This document shows positions 41,698 through 51,596 of a stretch of 64,000 bases of DNA, piece by piece. Every line of letters begins with the position of its first letter. Positions within the stretch are counted from its first letter, which is position 1. A program made the position numbers and the translations under genes. The notes under the pieces were generated by a model. It did no database searches and was not told the origin of the DNA. It saw only the letters and a program-made list of their open reading frames with translations. Source of the DNA: UBA2970 sp965221075 (GTDB lineage Bacteria; Verrucomicrobiota; Verrucomicrobiia; Limisphaerales; AAA164-E04). The DNA is taken from contig OZ244865.1 in the NCBI GenBank assembly GCA_965221075.1, forward strand, positions 1,798,001-1,862,000. The letters are read 5' to 3'.

Positions 41698-42876
41698 AGG
41701 CCTGGCTGGTGGTGCTGGTCGCCGAGGGCGCCTGGAGGGGGCAGGAGCCCTCCTTCCGTCCAGGCGTTCCAGGAACTGGAAGGGGCCCGATCCTACCGAT
41801 CAGGGCCTTGCCTGCAATTCCGAATGCCGGCCTCCCAGCCTGGCTTGGCCAATGGCCGCTGGATCGTGCCGGCGGATCGGGGCGGATCCATGACCGGTGG
41901 AAGCGGCCGGATGGATGGCGAAGGGGATCGCGTGAATGTCCGGCCGGACAGGTTAGCGAAGGCCAAGGGTGTCGCCGTCCAATGGGCTGGACACGAGGGA
42001 AGGCTTGGACACAGACGTTTGTTGCGTCAGAAGAAACGCATGGTGGCAGCCCTCCCTTTTTCGGAACGCCCGGATGCTCCATTCGACACCAGCCGGGGCG
42101 AAGGAGATCTGCGCGTGTTCGGGAATCTCCCGAAGCGCCGGGACGCTTCCGGAATTATCAGGGCGTGGTGGAGGAAGCGTCCCTTCGCAGCGGGAAAGCC
42201 GCTTCGGATAAGCTCTTGGCATCGAATCCGGGAAATGATGTCCGGCAGTCCAGGGCGGATTCCATTTGGCTGCCGATCGCTGCCCGGATTCTGGCCGAGC
42301 CAGGCTTACGGCGGTTCGGCCGGAGTCCGGACGATGAAGCCGTTCCGGACCGAACTGGCGGCCTGCGCATTCGATCTCATTCCGTTGCTTGCGACCGGCG
42401 CTGTGCGGCTTTCCCGTGCCGGCCAGAGCCAATGCTGTTCCCCGGAACCGAATGCCGCCGGCTTCCGCTTCGGACCGTGCCGGACGTCCGCATTCTCGCA
42501 GGAATGCTTCATGGTGAGTGGACTGTTTCCTGATCGATGGCTCGGGACCGCTGTCGCTTCTCATGGGCCAACTGAGGATCCTGATCCGGAGCGAGGAGCG
42601 CGCTGCTTCAGCGAGCCTGACCGGCTCCAGTCCATTACGCCTTGGACAGTCCCTCCTGGCCCTGGATCGATCATGCTGGAGCATGGATCCCCGGGGCGTC
42701 CTGCATGCCTCGGGAAAGCGGGACTCAAGGGCTTGATCATGAGGCCGCAGCCGAGCCGCAGAGATGCGTTTTTCCGGCTTCGGGCCTGCTGGCTGGCGTC
42801 CCCTTTCGCCTTGTCTCCAGAAGGGGATCCAATAGGCTCGAAAACACATCGCGGCTGCCCTCCGGCAGGCAAGACC
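41698..42876. other. Long gene-free divergent region before gyrB
   Basis: Nearly 1.2 kb between the amidohydrolase and gyrB genes with no open frame that resembles a protein. Several inverted repeats are present: TTCCAG/CTGGAA with loop GAA (41767-41781), GGCCCGATC/GATCAGGGCC with loop CTACC and one bulged A (41784-41807), and a larger element, GTCCGGA/TCCGGAC with a 12-base loop flanked by GTTCG/CGAAC (42314-42355). The gap must contain both promoters. No cloverleaf or known riboswitch was recognised. Confidence 0.5.
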
Positions 42877-45426
42877 ATGGATTTGGAACAGAGGGATCAA
42901 AGAGGCGGCTTGCCCAACGACTACGACGCCTCGAAGATAGACAAGCTGGAGGGACTGGAGGCCGTTCGCAAGCGGCCGGGGATGTACATCGGGGACCCCG
43001 ACGAGAACGGTCTCCACCACTGCGTCTACGAGGTGCTCGACAACTCCATCGACGAGCATCTCGCCGGCTACTGCGCCCACATTTCGGTCACCATCCATGT
43101 GGACGGATCGATCACCGTCGAGGACGACGGGCGGGGCATCCCGGTGGACATCCATCCCAAGTTCGGGATCCCCGCGGTGGAGCTGGTTCTCACCAACCTG
43201 CACGCCGGAGGGAAGTTCGGGCAGGGGGCCTACAAGTATTCCGGCGGCCTTCACGGGGTGGGAGCCAAGTGCGTCAACGCCCTCTCCGAGTGGTTCAAGG
43301 TGGAGGTGTACCGCGACGGCAGGGTCCACTTCATGGAGTTCTCCCGCGGCAAGACCGTCCAGAAGCTCCGGGAGCTGGGACCCTCCAGCAAGACCGGCAC
43401 CCTGGTCACCTTCCTGCCCGATCCGCAGATCTTCACCCTGACCACCGAGTTCAAGTTCGAGATCCTGGCCCTGCGGCTGCGTGAGCTCGCGTTCCTCAAC
43501 CCCGCGCTGGAGATCGTCCTGGTGGACGAGAGGGAGGAGGATCGCCGCGAGCGCTTCTTCTACCGGGACGGGATCGCCGAGTTCGTCGCCCAGCTGGGCA
43601 GCGGCAAGCCGCTCATCCATCCCGATCCGGTGATCCTCAGGGACCGGCGCGAGGTGGAGATCGAGGGCAGGCCGGACGAGGTCCACGTGGACTGCGTGCT
43701 CCAGTACAACGAGGGCTACAGCGACCAGATCCTCTGCTACGCCAACTCCATCCGCAACAGCGACGGGGGCACACACCTGACCGGCTTCCGGCGGGCCCTA
43801 ACCCGATCCATCAACCAGTGCGCCAGGGACAGCAACCTGATCAAGGAGAAGAACCTGGCGATCTCGGGGGAGGATGTCAGGGAGGGCCTGGTGGCGGTGG
43901 TCAGCGTCAAGCTGCCCAACCCCCGTTTCGAGTCGCAGACCAAGGTCAAGCTGGTCAACACCGAGATCGACGGAATCGTCTCCTCGATGGTCTACGACGG
44001 GCTTCAGTCGGTCTTCGAGTCCAACCCCTCCCTGGCCCGCCAGGTGGTGGAGAAGGCGCTGACCGCGGCCCGGGCGCGGGAGGCCGCCCGCAAGGCGCGC
44101 GAGACGGTGCGCAAGAGCGCCATGACCGGAGGGGGCCTGCCCGGCAAGCTGGCCGACTGCTCCGAGCGGGATCCGGCGCTTACCGAGCTGTACATCGTGG
44201 AGGGCGATTCGGCGGGCGGATCCGCCAAGCAGGGAAGGGATCGCAAGTACCAGGCCATCCTTCCCATCCGGGGCAAGCTGATCAACGTGGAGAAGGCCCG
44301 CCTGGACAAGGTGCTGCAGAACAACGAGATCCGCACCATGATCACCGCGGTGGGAGCCGGTATCGGCGAGGGGGACGGCGAGGGCGCCTTCGACATCGAA
44401 AAGCTGCGCTACCACAAGGTGATCATCATGACCGACGCCGACGTGGACGGCTCCCACATCCGCACCTTGCTGCTCACGTTCTTCTTCCGCCACATGCCCG
44501 AGCTGGTGCGCCGGGGCCACGTGTTCATCGCCCAGCCTCCTCTCTACCACCTGAGCCGCCGCAAGCGGGAGGAGTACGTGGACGACGACGCGGCCCTCAA
44601 CCGCATCCTGGTCCAGCTGGGCACCGGCGACGTCAAGCTGCGCAACCTGGCCACCGGCCAGGTGATGGACCCGGAGCAGCTGGGGGAGATGCTCGGCCTG
44701 CTGGAGTCCCTGGACCGCTACGCGCAGGCGCTGGAGCGCCACGGTCCCAGCTTCGAGGACTTCATCTGCCAGTGCCGGGGGGAGGACTTCGAGCTGCCGG
44801 GCCATCTGGTGGTCCTGCGGGAGGGGAACGAGGAGTCCTGCCTCTTCTTCCATACCGACGAAGAGTTCTCCGGCTATGTCCGGAGGAACCCGGATCTGGG
44901 CCTGCTCGACCGGCAGGAGGAGGCTGAAGGCGAGGAGGGGGCCGCTGCGGAGGAGCAGGCTGGGGGAGCGGCGCCCCGTTCCGGCGAGCTGCCCAGGCGG
45001 CGGGCGCGCCATGTCGTGCTCCACGAGAGCAGGGCCATCTCCTCGCTGCTCAGGAAGCTGGCCGGACAGGGCCTGAAGCTGGAGCACTACGCCAGGCAGG
45101 AGGAGCCGCTCTACGAGCTGATCGACGGGGAGGAGGCCGCCCAGGAGGCCACCCCGCTCCACTCCATCGCCGAGATCCTGCCCACCATCAAGGAGGTGGG
45201 GCGCAAGGGAGTGGAGATCAAGCGCTTCAAGGGGCTGGGGGAGATGAACCCCAAGCAGCTGTTCAGCACCACCATGGATCGCGACTCCCGAAAGCTGCTG
45301 CAGGTCGACGTCACCGACGCCCTGGAGGCCGAAGAGATGTTCACCAAGCTGATGGGGGACGAGGTCCAGCCCCGCAGGCAGTTCATCGAGGACAACGCCC
45401 TCAACGTCCGGAACCTGGATGTCTAG
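42877..45426 (+). CDS. gyrB: DNA gyrase subunit B
   Basis: ATPase subunit of 849 residues that, with GyrA, introduces negative supercoils. The ATPase domain has RKRPGMYIGD (about 32-41) and the GGLHGVGAKCVN lid. The Toprim domain has EGDSAGGSAKQGRDR, DKVLQNNEIRTMITA and DADVDGSHIRTLLL. Between this and the C-terminal FKGLGEMNPKQLFSTTMD there is a long insertion (about 590-770) with an acidic Ala/Glu-rich patch; large inserts occur in many Gram-negative GyrB. I take the ATG at 42877, after which MDLEQRDQRGGLPNDYDASKIDKLEG leads into the normal start. It is followed by gyrA after 39 bases. Confidence 0.96.
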   Translation: MDLEQRDQRGGLPNDYDASKIDKLEGLEAVRKRPGMYIGDPDENGLHHCVYEVLDNSIDEHLAGYCAHISVTIHVDGSITVEDDGRGIPVDIHPKFGIPAVELVLTNLHAGGKFGQGAYKYSGGLHGVGAKCVNALSEWFKVEVYRDGRVHFMEFSRGKTVQKLRELGPSSKTGTLVTFLPDPQIFTLTTEFKFEILALRLRELAFLNPALEIVLVDEREEDRRERFFYRDGIAEFVAQLGSGKPLIHPDPVILRDRREVEIEGRPDEVHVDCVLQYNEGYSDQILCYANSIRNSDGGTHLTGFRRALTRSINQCARDSNLIKEKNLAISGEDVREGLVAVVSVKLPNPRFESQTKVKLVNTEIDGIVSSMVYDGLQSVFESNPSLARQVVEKALTAARAREAARKARETVRKSAMTGGGLPGKLADCSERDPALTELYIVEGDSAGGSAKQGRDRKYQAILPIRGKLINVEKARLDKVLQNNEIRTMITAVGAGIGEGDGEGAFDIEKLRYHKVIIMTDADVDGSHIRTLLLTFFFRHMPELVRRGHVFIAQPPLYHLSRRKREEYVDDDAALNRILVQLGTGDVKLRNLATGQVMDPEQLGEMLGLLESLDRYAQALERHGPSFEDFICQCRGEDFELPGHLVVLREGNEESCLFFHTDEEFSGYVRRNPDLGLLDRQEEAEGEEGAAAEEQAGGAAPRSGELPRRRARHVVLHESRAISSLLRKLAGQGLKLEHYARQEEPLYELIDGEEAAQEATPLHSIAEILPTIKEVGRKGVEIKRFKGLGEMNPKQLFSTTMDRDSRKLLQVDVTDALEAEEMFTKLMGDEVQPRRQFIEDNALNVRNLDV

Positions 45427-45465
45427 GTCCGGCCCCCTTCCTCCCCGGTTTCCCTAGAGCATCCC

Positions 45466-48042
45466 ATGCCCGAGATCGACCCGCCAGGCACCACGATCCG
45501 CAGGATCAACGTGGCCGACGAGATCCGGAACTCGTTCCTGGACTACTCGATGAGCGTGATCGTCTCGCGCGCCCTTCCCGACGTGCGCGACGGTCTCAAG
45601 CCCTCCCAGCGTCGCATCCTGTTCGCGATGAACGATCTCAACGTGGGGCCCGCCCGCAAGCACCTCAAGTGCGCCAAGATCGTGGGGGAGACCATGGGCA
45701 ACTACCACCCCCACGGAGACCAGGCCATCTATCCCACCCTGGTCAACATGGCCCAGCCCTGGACCATGCGCGACACCCTGGTCGAGGGGCAGGGGAACTT
45801 CGGTTCGGTCGAGGGCGATCCGCCCGCCTCGATGCGCTACACCGAGGCCCGCATGACCCACCTGGGAGCGGGCCTGATGGAGGACATGGAGAAGGAGACG
45901 GTGGACTTCGTCCCCAACTACGACGAGACCCGCGAGGAGCCCAGGGTGTTTCCCGCCTCCTTTCCCAACCTGCTGGTCAACGGGGGCACCGGTATCGCGG
46001 TGGGGATGGCGACCACCATCGCTCCCCACAACCTGGGCGAGGTGATCGACGGGGTCTGCGCCCTGATCGACAACCCCCAGCTGACGCCCGAGGGCCTTCT
46101 CCAGCACATCAAGGGGCCCGACTTCCCCACCGGATGCCAGGTCTGCGGCACCGACTCGATCCGGGACTACTTCTCCACCGGCCGGGGGCGGCTGGTGGTC
46201 AGGGGGCGCATCGATTCCGAGGAGGGCCCCTCGGGACGCGAGCGGCTGGTGATCACCGAGATCCCCTACAATGTCAACCGTGCCTCTCTGGAGCAGCGCA
46301 TCGCCGATCTGGTGCAGCACAAGGTCATTTCCGACATCTCCGACATCCGCAACGAGTCGGACGAGTCCACCCGGCTGGTGATCGACCTGAAGCGGGACGC
46401 GATCCCGCGGGTGGTGGTCAACAACCTGTACAAGTTCACCCAGCTGGAAAGCTCCTTCAGCGTGAACATGCTGGCCATCGATCACGGACGGCCCAAGACG
46501 CTCAACGTCAAGGAGGTCCTGAACTGCTACATCGAGCACCGCCGGGAGGTGATCGTGCGCCGCACCCGCTTCCTCCTCCGCAAGGCCGAGGCCCGGGCCG
46601 AGATCCTGGAAGGCTACCTGGCGGCCATGTCCGACCTGGACCAGTTCATCCGCATCATCCGGGAATCCTCCGACCGGGCCGAGGCGCGGCAGCGGATGAT
46701 GGCCCTGGAGTGGCCGATCCAGGCGGCCGAGGGCTTCGGGATCCGCATCCGCCAGCCCCGGGAGGACGGCCTCTACCGGCTCTCCCTCGGCCAGGCCAAC
46801 GCCATCCTCGATCTGCGGCTCTACCAGCTGACCGGCATGGAGATCGGGAAGGTCCGCTCGGAGTACTCGGCCCTCCTGGAGCAGATCCGGGACCTGCTCG
46901 ACATCCTCGATCGCGAGCAGCGGGTGCTCGACATCATCAAGGAGCAGCTGCAGGAGGTGAAGCGCAAGCACGCCACCCCCCGCCTCACCGAGATCGTCCC
47001 CCTGGAGAACGAGATGTCGATCGAGGACCTGATCGCCAACGAGGGGGTCATCATCACCCTCAGCCACAACGGCTACATCAAGCGGACCGCCGTCGGGGAG
47101 TACCGCTCCCAGAGGCGCGGGGGCAAGGGGGTGATCGGGATGGAGACCCGGGCCAGGTCGGTGGTCGAGGGGGAGGGCTCCGACTACATCGAGCACCTCT
47201 TCGCCGCCAGCGCGCACGACTACCTGATGTTCTTCACCGACACCGGAAGGGTGTTTGTCAGCAGAGTGCACCAGATCCCCTCCCTGGCCCGCGCCTCGAA
47301 GGGAAGGAGCATCGCCCGCGTGCTCGAGCTGCAGGGGGAGGAGCGCATCGCCGCCCTCATCCGCATCGAGTCGGTGGCCGGGGAGGATCGCCGGGACCTG
47401 ACCTGGGAGACCGAAGACTCGCTGCTCATGGCCACCCAGGGGGGGCGGATCAAGAAGACCCGGCTGAAGGCCTTCTCCAGCTGCCACCGCAAGGGGATCC
47501 GGGCCCTGAAGATTCGGCCCGGCGACCATCTCATCGGGGTGGAGCGGGTGGCCGAGGAGGACGAGGCGGTTCTGGTCACCCAGCGAGGCTACTGCGTCCG
47601 CTTCCAGACGCGCCGTGTGCGCAACATGGGGCGGATCTCGCATGGAGTCATCGGCACCCGCATGACCGCCGGGGACCAGGTGGTCCGACTGGTCAAGGTG
47701 GAGCCCGGTTCGGACCTGCTCGTGGCCAGCGAGAACGGCTTCGGGAAGCGTACCCCGTTCGATGAGTACCGGTCCATCAACCGGGGCGGGCTCGGGGTGG
47801 CCACCATGAGCGTCACCGGCAAGACCGGGACGGTGCTGGGCGCCCTGGCGGTCGAGGAGTCCGACGAGCTCATGCTGATCACCCTCAAGGGCAAGATCGT
47901 CCGCACCCAGGTCAGCGGAATCCGCCGCACCGGAAGGGTCGCCCAGGGAGTCAAGGTGATCGCCCTGGAGCCCGGGGATCGTCTCCAGGCCATTGCTCCG
48001 GTGGTCCGGCCGGAGGCCGGCGAGGACGATCCGGAGGAATGA
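45466..48042 (+). CDS. gyrA: DNA gyrase subunit A
   Basis: Breakage-reunion subunit of 858 residues. The catalytic Tyr125 lies in SMRYTEARM. The C-terminal domain contains the GyrA box SQRRGGKG (about 545-552) and six blade repeats, which identifies gyrase rather than topoisomerase IV. The quinolone-determining loop reads HPHGDQAIYPTLVNMAQPW: Gln and Pro occupy the positions of E. coli Ser83 and Asp87, both needed for the drug's water-metal bridge. The end overlaps mlaE by four bases (ATGA). Confidence 0.96.
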   Translation: MPEIDPPGTTIRRINVADEIRNSFLDYSMSVIVSRALPDVRDGLKPSQRRILFAMNDLNVGPARKHLKCAKIVGETMGNYHPHGDQAIYPTLVNMAQPWTMRDTLVEGQGNFGSVEGDPPASMRYTEARMTHLGAGLMEDMEKETVDFVPNYDETREEPRVFPASFPNLLVNGGTGIAVGMATTIAPHNLGEVIDGVCALIDNPQLTPEGLLQHIKGPDFPTGCQVCGTDSIRDYFSTGRGRLVVRGRIDSEEGPSGRERLVITEIPYNVNRASLEQRIADLVQHKVISDISDIRNESDESTRLVIDLKRDAIPRVVVNNLYKFTQLESSFSVNMLAIDHGRPKTLNVKEVLNCYIEHRREVIVRRTRFLLRKAEARAEILEGYLAAMSDLDQFIRIIRESSDRAEARQRMMALEWPIQAAEGFGIRIRQPREDGLYRLSLGQANAILDLRLYQLTGMEIGKVRSEYSALLEQIRDLLDILDREQRVLDIIKEQLQEVKRKHATPRLTEIVPLENEMSIEDLIANEGVIITLSHNGYIKRTAVGEYRSQRRGGKGVIGMETRARSVVEGEGSDYIEHLFAASAHDYLMFFTDTGRVFVSRVHQIPSLARASKGRSIARVLELQGEERIAALIRIESVAGEDRRDLTWETEDSLLMATQGGRIKKTRLKAFSSCHRKGIRALKIRPGDHLIGVERVAEEDEAVLVTQRGYCVRFQTRRVRNMGRISHGVIGTRMTAGDQVVRLVKVEPGSDLLVASENGFGKRTPFDEYRSINRGGLGVATMSVTGKTGTVLGALAVEESDELMLITLKGKIVRTQVSGIRRTGRVAQGVKVIALEPGDRLQAIAPVVRPEAGEDDPEE

Positions 48043-49175
48043 AGCCCGAGACCGGCGCGTTCCTGGAGACCCTGGACCGCAAGGGGAAGTCTCTTCATCT
48101 GCGCCTGAGCGGGGTCCTGCGGGCCAGCTCCCTCTCCCGCATCTGGAACCAGGCCGAGGGCATTCTCAAGGAAATGGTGAAGGGGGCCGAGGTGAGGGTG
48201 GACGCTTCCCGGGTGATATACTGCGACGGAGCCGGCATCGGCATGCTGCTGGACTGGGAGCAGAAGCTCAGGAGCCGGGGGGGGAGCTTCGCCCTGGAGG
48301 GGCTCAAGCCTCGGCTGGTCCTGCTGCTGGAGGCGCACAGGGAGGCCTCCCGGAACCTGGTCGGGGATGCGCCCGCCCCCCGGAGGAGCCTGGTGGAGCA
48401 GCTGGGGAGCGCGGTGGACGGCGTGATCGAGGATCTCCTGGCCCTGCTGGAGTTCGTGGGAGAGCTTGTCTCCGGGCTGGTCTGGGCCTTGCTCAACCCC
48501 CGTCAGGTGAGGTGGAGGGACGGCCTGCTCCATTCCGAGCAGGCCGGGGCCGAGGCCCTGCCCATCGTGGGGCTCATCTCCTTCCTGATCGGGCTGATCA
48601 TCGCCTTCCAGGGGGTGATCCCGCTGCGGGAGTTCGGGGCCGAGACCCTGGTGGCCGACCTGACCGCCTTCTCGCTGGTCCGGGAGCTGGGCCCCCTGAT
48701 CACCGCCATCATTCTTGCCGGACGCTCCGGCGCCGCCTTCGCCGCCGAGCTGGGCTCGATGAAGATCTCCGAGGAGATCAACGCATTGACCACCATGGGC
48801 TTCTCCCCCATGCGCTTCCTGGTGGTCCCGCGGGTGGTGGCGGTGGTGGCGATCATGCCGCTGCTGACCGTCTTCTCCCTGTTCTTCGGCCTGCTGGGAG
48901 GGGCGGTGGTCTACCTCTCCCTGGGGTACTCCCATCTCCTCTACATCCGGCAGGTGATCGGCGTGCTGGGGCCCGCCGATCTGGCCATCGGGCTGTTCAA
49001 GGCGACGGTGTTCGGCCTGCTGGTGGCAGCGGTGGGCTGCATGCGCGGGCTCCAGACCAGCCAGGGCCCCAGCGACGTGGGGCGCTCGGCCACCAGGGCC
49101 GTGGTCAGCGGCATCACCCTGATCGTGATCGCCGACGGCGTCTTCACCGTCTTCTACTACATGATGGGAACCTGA
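48039..49175 (+). CDS. mlaE: MlaE-family lipid ABC transporter permease with N-terminal STAS domain
   Basis: Inner-membrane permease of 378 residues for a phospholipid transport ABC system that maintains outer-membrane asymmetry. The first 100 residues form a STAS-like fold (VRVDASRVIYCDGAGIGMLLDWEQ), which in Mla of E. coli is a separate protein, MlaB. The MlaE domain (about 160-370) has EALPIVGLISFLIGLIIAFQ, LGPLITAIILAGRSGAAFAAELGSMK and EINALTTMGFSPMRFLVVPR. The ATG lies within the gyrA stop and the stop overlaps mlaF by one base. Confidence 0.92.
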   Translation: MKPETGAFLETLDRKGKSLHLRLSGVLRASSLSRIWNQAEGILKEMVKGAEVRVDASRVIYCDGAGIGMLLDWEQKLRSRGGSFALEGLKPRLVLLLEAHREASRNLVGDAPAPRRSLVEQLGSAVDGVIEDLLALLEFVGELVSGLVWALLNPRQVRWRDGLLHSEQAGAEALPIVGLISFLIGLIIAFQGVIPLREFGAETLVADLTAFSLVRELGPLITAIILAGRSGAAFAAELGSMKISEEINALTTMGFSPMRFLVVPRVVAVVAIMPLLTVFSLFFGLLGGAVVYLSLGYSHLLYIRQVIGVLGPADLAIGLFKATVFGLLVAAVGCMRGLQTSQGPSDVGRSATRAVVSGITLIVIADGVFTVFYYMMGT

Positions 49176-49939
49176 TGCGGGCGGGCATCGAGGAGGATCC
49201 GATCATCCGGGTGAGGGACCTGCAGGTGGCCTACGGCAAGGAGGTCATCCTGGACCGGCTGTCCTTCGAAGTGCAGCCGGGCCGCATCTTCATGGTGCTG
49301 GGGGGCTCCGGCTGCGGGAAGAGCTCCCTGATGCAGTACATGATCGGCCTGAAGGCCTGCCCCCCGGGACGCATCTTCGTCGACGGCGAGGACCTCGGGA
49401 GCCGTCTGGAGAGCATCCGGCACCGCATCGGGGTGATGTTCCAGGGAGGGGCCCTCTTCGGTTCCATGTCCCTGCTGAAGAACGTGAGCCTGCCCCTGCA
49501 GGAGCATACGCGGCTCTCCTCCCGCAAGGCGGACTGGATCGCCTCGCTGAAGCTCTCGCTGGTGGGCCTGGGGCACTGCCGCCACTTCCTCCCCAGCCAG
49601 ATCAGCGGGGGCATGCGCAAGCGGGCGGCCATCGCCCGGGCCATGGCCCTGGACCCGCTGATCCTGTTCCTCGACGAGCCCTCGGCAGGGCTGGATCCCG
49701 CGATGTCGGCCGAGATCGACCAGCTGATCCTCAACCTCTCCCGCAGCATGGGCATCACCTTCGTGATTGTCACCCACGAGCTGGCGAGCATACTCTCCAT
49801 AGCCGACGAGGTCATCATGCTGGACCGCGAGACCAGGGGGATCCTGGCCCGGGGGGATCCCCGCCAGCTGCAGCAGCGGACCGATCCGCCGCCCCTGGCC
49901 CGGTTCTTCAGCCGAGCGGTTCCGGAGCCGAGTCCGTGA
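49175..49939 (+). CDS. mlaF: MlaF-family lipid transporter ATP-binding protein
   Basis: ABC ATPase of 254 residues energising the MlaE permease. Walker A GGSGCGKSSL, the signature ISGGMRKRAAIARAM, and Walker B LILFLDEPSAGLDP are complete; the D-loop and the switch His (VIVTHELAS) follow. I start at the ATG at 49175, sharing one base with the mlaE stop (TGATG). The gene ends in a GTGA overlap with mlaD. Components are in the order permease-ATPase-substrate protein, unlike the E. coli mlaFEDCB order. Confidence 0.93.
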   Translation: MRAGIEEDPIIRVRDLQVAYGKEVILDRLSFEVQPGRIFMVLGGSGCGKSSLMQYMIGLKACPPGRIFVDGEDLGSRLESIRHRIGVMFQGGALFGSMSLLKNVSLPLQEHTRLSSRKADWIASLKLSLVGLGHCRHFLPSQISGGMRKRAAIARAMALDPLILFLDEPSAGLDPAMSAEIDQLILNLSRSMGITFVIVTHELASILSIADEVIMLDRETRGILARGDPRQLQQRTDPPPLARFFSRAVPEPSP

Positions 49940-50913
49940 GCTCCCCCTCCAGCCATATTCTGCTGGGCCTGTTCAGCCTTACCGGCATCGGGATGATCCT
50001 GGCCTTCTTCCTGGTGCTGGGCAGCAGCCTCTTCTTCCAGGAGCAGGAGCTCTTCGAGACCCATGTCGACCAGTCGGTCCAGGGGCTGGAGGTGGGCTCC
50101 CCGGTGAAGCTGCTCGGAGTGCGCGTCGGGGTGATCCGGCACATCGAGTTCGATCTGGAGGTGCCGGCCCGCCACCTGACCCAGGAGAACACCCTGGTGC
50201 GCATCGTGATGGCCCTCTCCCAGGACTCGTTCAACCTGAGGAGCGGATCCATCGCCTCGGTGATCGACGACGAGGTGGAGCGGGGCCTGCGCGCCCGCCT
50301 GGCCACTGTGGGCCTGACCGGGACCGCCTACCTGGAGCTGGACTACCTCGATCCCGATCTCTACCCCCCCCAGAAGCTCGACCGGATCACCCTCTATCCC
50401 TACATCCCCTCGGTAAAGGCCTCCTTCACCCGCATCATCGAAGCCACCGAGGAGCTGATCGTCAAGCTGCGCAGCCTGGACTTCGAGGGCATCAGCGCCA
50501 ACCTGGACACCCTGGTGGCCACCGCCACCGCTCGCCTGGAGGAGGCCGACATCGCCTCGGTGGTCGAGAGCGTAAACGCGCTGGCCGGGGAGCTGAGGGA
50601 CACCAACCGCCGGCTGCAGGAAGGGCTCGCCTCGATCCCCTTCGACGAGATCTCCGAAGGCTCCACCCAGCTTCTGGAGCGGCTCAACCAGATGCTCGGC
50701 TCGCCGGAGGTCAGGGAGGCCCTGGCCCGGATCAGCAATGTGGCCACCCGCGTCGATCTCTGGCTGGAGCAGAATCAGGGAGACCTGTCCGACACAGCCG
50801 TCCTCCTGCGCCAGACCATGGAGCAGCTGCGCCAGCTCGGCCGGGAGGCGGAGCAGAATCCGGCGCGCTTCATCTGGGGCCGGCCTCCTCCTCCCCTGGA
50901 ATGGGCAAGATGA
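49936..50913 (+). CDS. mlaD: MlaD-family MCE protein
   Basis: Periplasmic, membrane-anchored MCE protein of 325 residues. One hydrophobic anchor (about 8-33) is followed by an MCE domain: ETHVDQSVQGLEVGSPVKLLGVRVGVIRHIEF (about 43-74). The remaining half (about 165-310) is helical and probably coiled-coil, like proteins of the Pqi/Yeb or Mla class that form hexameric rings. The GTG start overlaps the mlaF stop. Its end overlaps the auxiliary lipoprotein gene by 13 bases. Confidence 0.9.
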   Translation: MSSPSSHILLGLFSLTGIGMILAFFLVLGSSLFFQEQELFETHVDQSVQGLEVGSPVKLLGVRVGVIRHIEFDLEVPARHLTQENTLVRIVMALSQDSFNLRSGSIASVIDDEVERGLRARLATVGLTGTAYLELDYLDPDLYPPQKLDRITLYPYIPSVKASFTRIIEATEELIVKLRSLDFEGISANLDTLVATATARLEEADIASVVESVNALAGELRDTNRRLQEGLASIPFDEISEGSTQLLERLNQMLGSPEVREALARISNVATRVDLWLEQNQGDLSDTAVLLRQTMEQLRQLGREAEQNPARFIWGRPPPPLEWAR

Positions 50914-51596
50914 CGAACCGGCTGCCGATCTCCTGCGGATGCCTGCTCCTCCTGGCCGGATGCAGCCTGACCCAGGAGCACCCCAGCCCCCGCCTCTTCC
51001 GCCTCGAGGCCCTCCGGGAAGGGGAGCCCAGGCACGCCTCCCCCCATCAGCTCTACGTCGCTCCCCTGAAGGCGGCTCCGGACTGCGACGGTCCGGAGTT
51101 CCACCACCGCATCAGCGAGGTCGAGTATGTCGCCGACTACTACTCCCGGCACTTGACGGCCCCCGCGGAGGCGCTCCCGGATCTCCTGGTCCACTGGATG
51201 GCCGATTCGGGCCTCTTCGCCGACGTGGTGGGTTCTTCCTCGGACCTTCCCACGGAACTGTTTCTACGCAAGGGTTTAGCTCTCCACGCCAGGCTCACGG
51301 CCTTCCACGTCGACCGCCGCGATCCGGCCCGTCCACGGGCGGTGATCGCTCTCAGGGTGCGGATAACCGGAAGGAGAGCGATCGCCCCTGCCAGGAGGGA
51401 TCATGCCCTTCTTGCCGATCGCACGCTCTCCAGCGAAGCGCCGCTGGCCTCGTCCACCCCGGAGGCTGCGGCCCGGAGCTTCAACCTGGCCCTGGAAGGC
51501 ATCCTCCGGAAGCTGGAGGAGGAACTCGCCGAGGCATTGTCGGACGAGTTCTTCCTTCCCCCGGTGGAAGCCCAGGGCGGTCTCGGCAGGCTGTAG
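50901..51596 (+). CDS. Auxiliary lipoprotein of the MCE lipid transporter (PqiC-like)
   Basis: Lipoprotein of 231 residues. The signal peptide ends in the lipobox LLAGC (Cys21). The body resembles the ABC-type-transport auxiliary lipoprotein family (DUF330/PqiC): LYVAPLKAAPDC, an FHHRISEVEYVADYYSRHLTAPAEALPDLL block (about 67-96) and a GL-x-LHARLTAFHVD strand. Such proteins sit at the outer membrane and cooperate with MCE proteins. It is the last gene of the gyrB-gyrA-mla run and converges on lptD. Confidence 0.8.
   Translation: MGKMTNRLPISCGCLLLLAGCSLTQEHPSPRLFRLEALREGEPRHASPHQLYVAPLKAAPDCDGPEFHHRISEVEYVADYYSRHLTAPAEALPDLLVHWMADSGLFADVVGSSSDLPTELFLRKGLALHARLTAFHVDRRDPARPRAVIALRVRITGRRAIAPARRDHALLADRTLSSEAPLASSTPEAAARSFNLALEGILRKLEEELAEALSDEFFLPPVEAQGGLGRL

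Noticed and set aside
45466..48042. ParC instead of GyrA
   Set aside because: A clear GyrA box (SQRRGGKG) and the adjacent gyrB identify gyrase.
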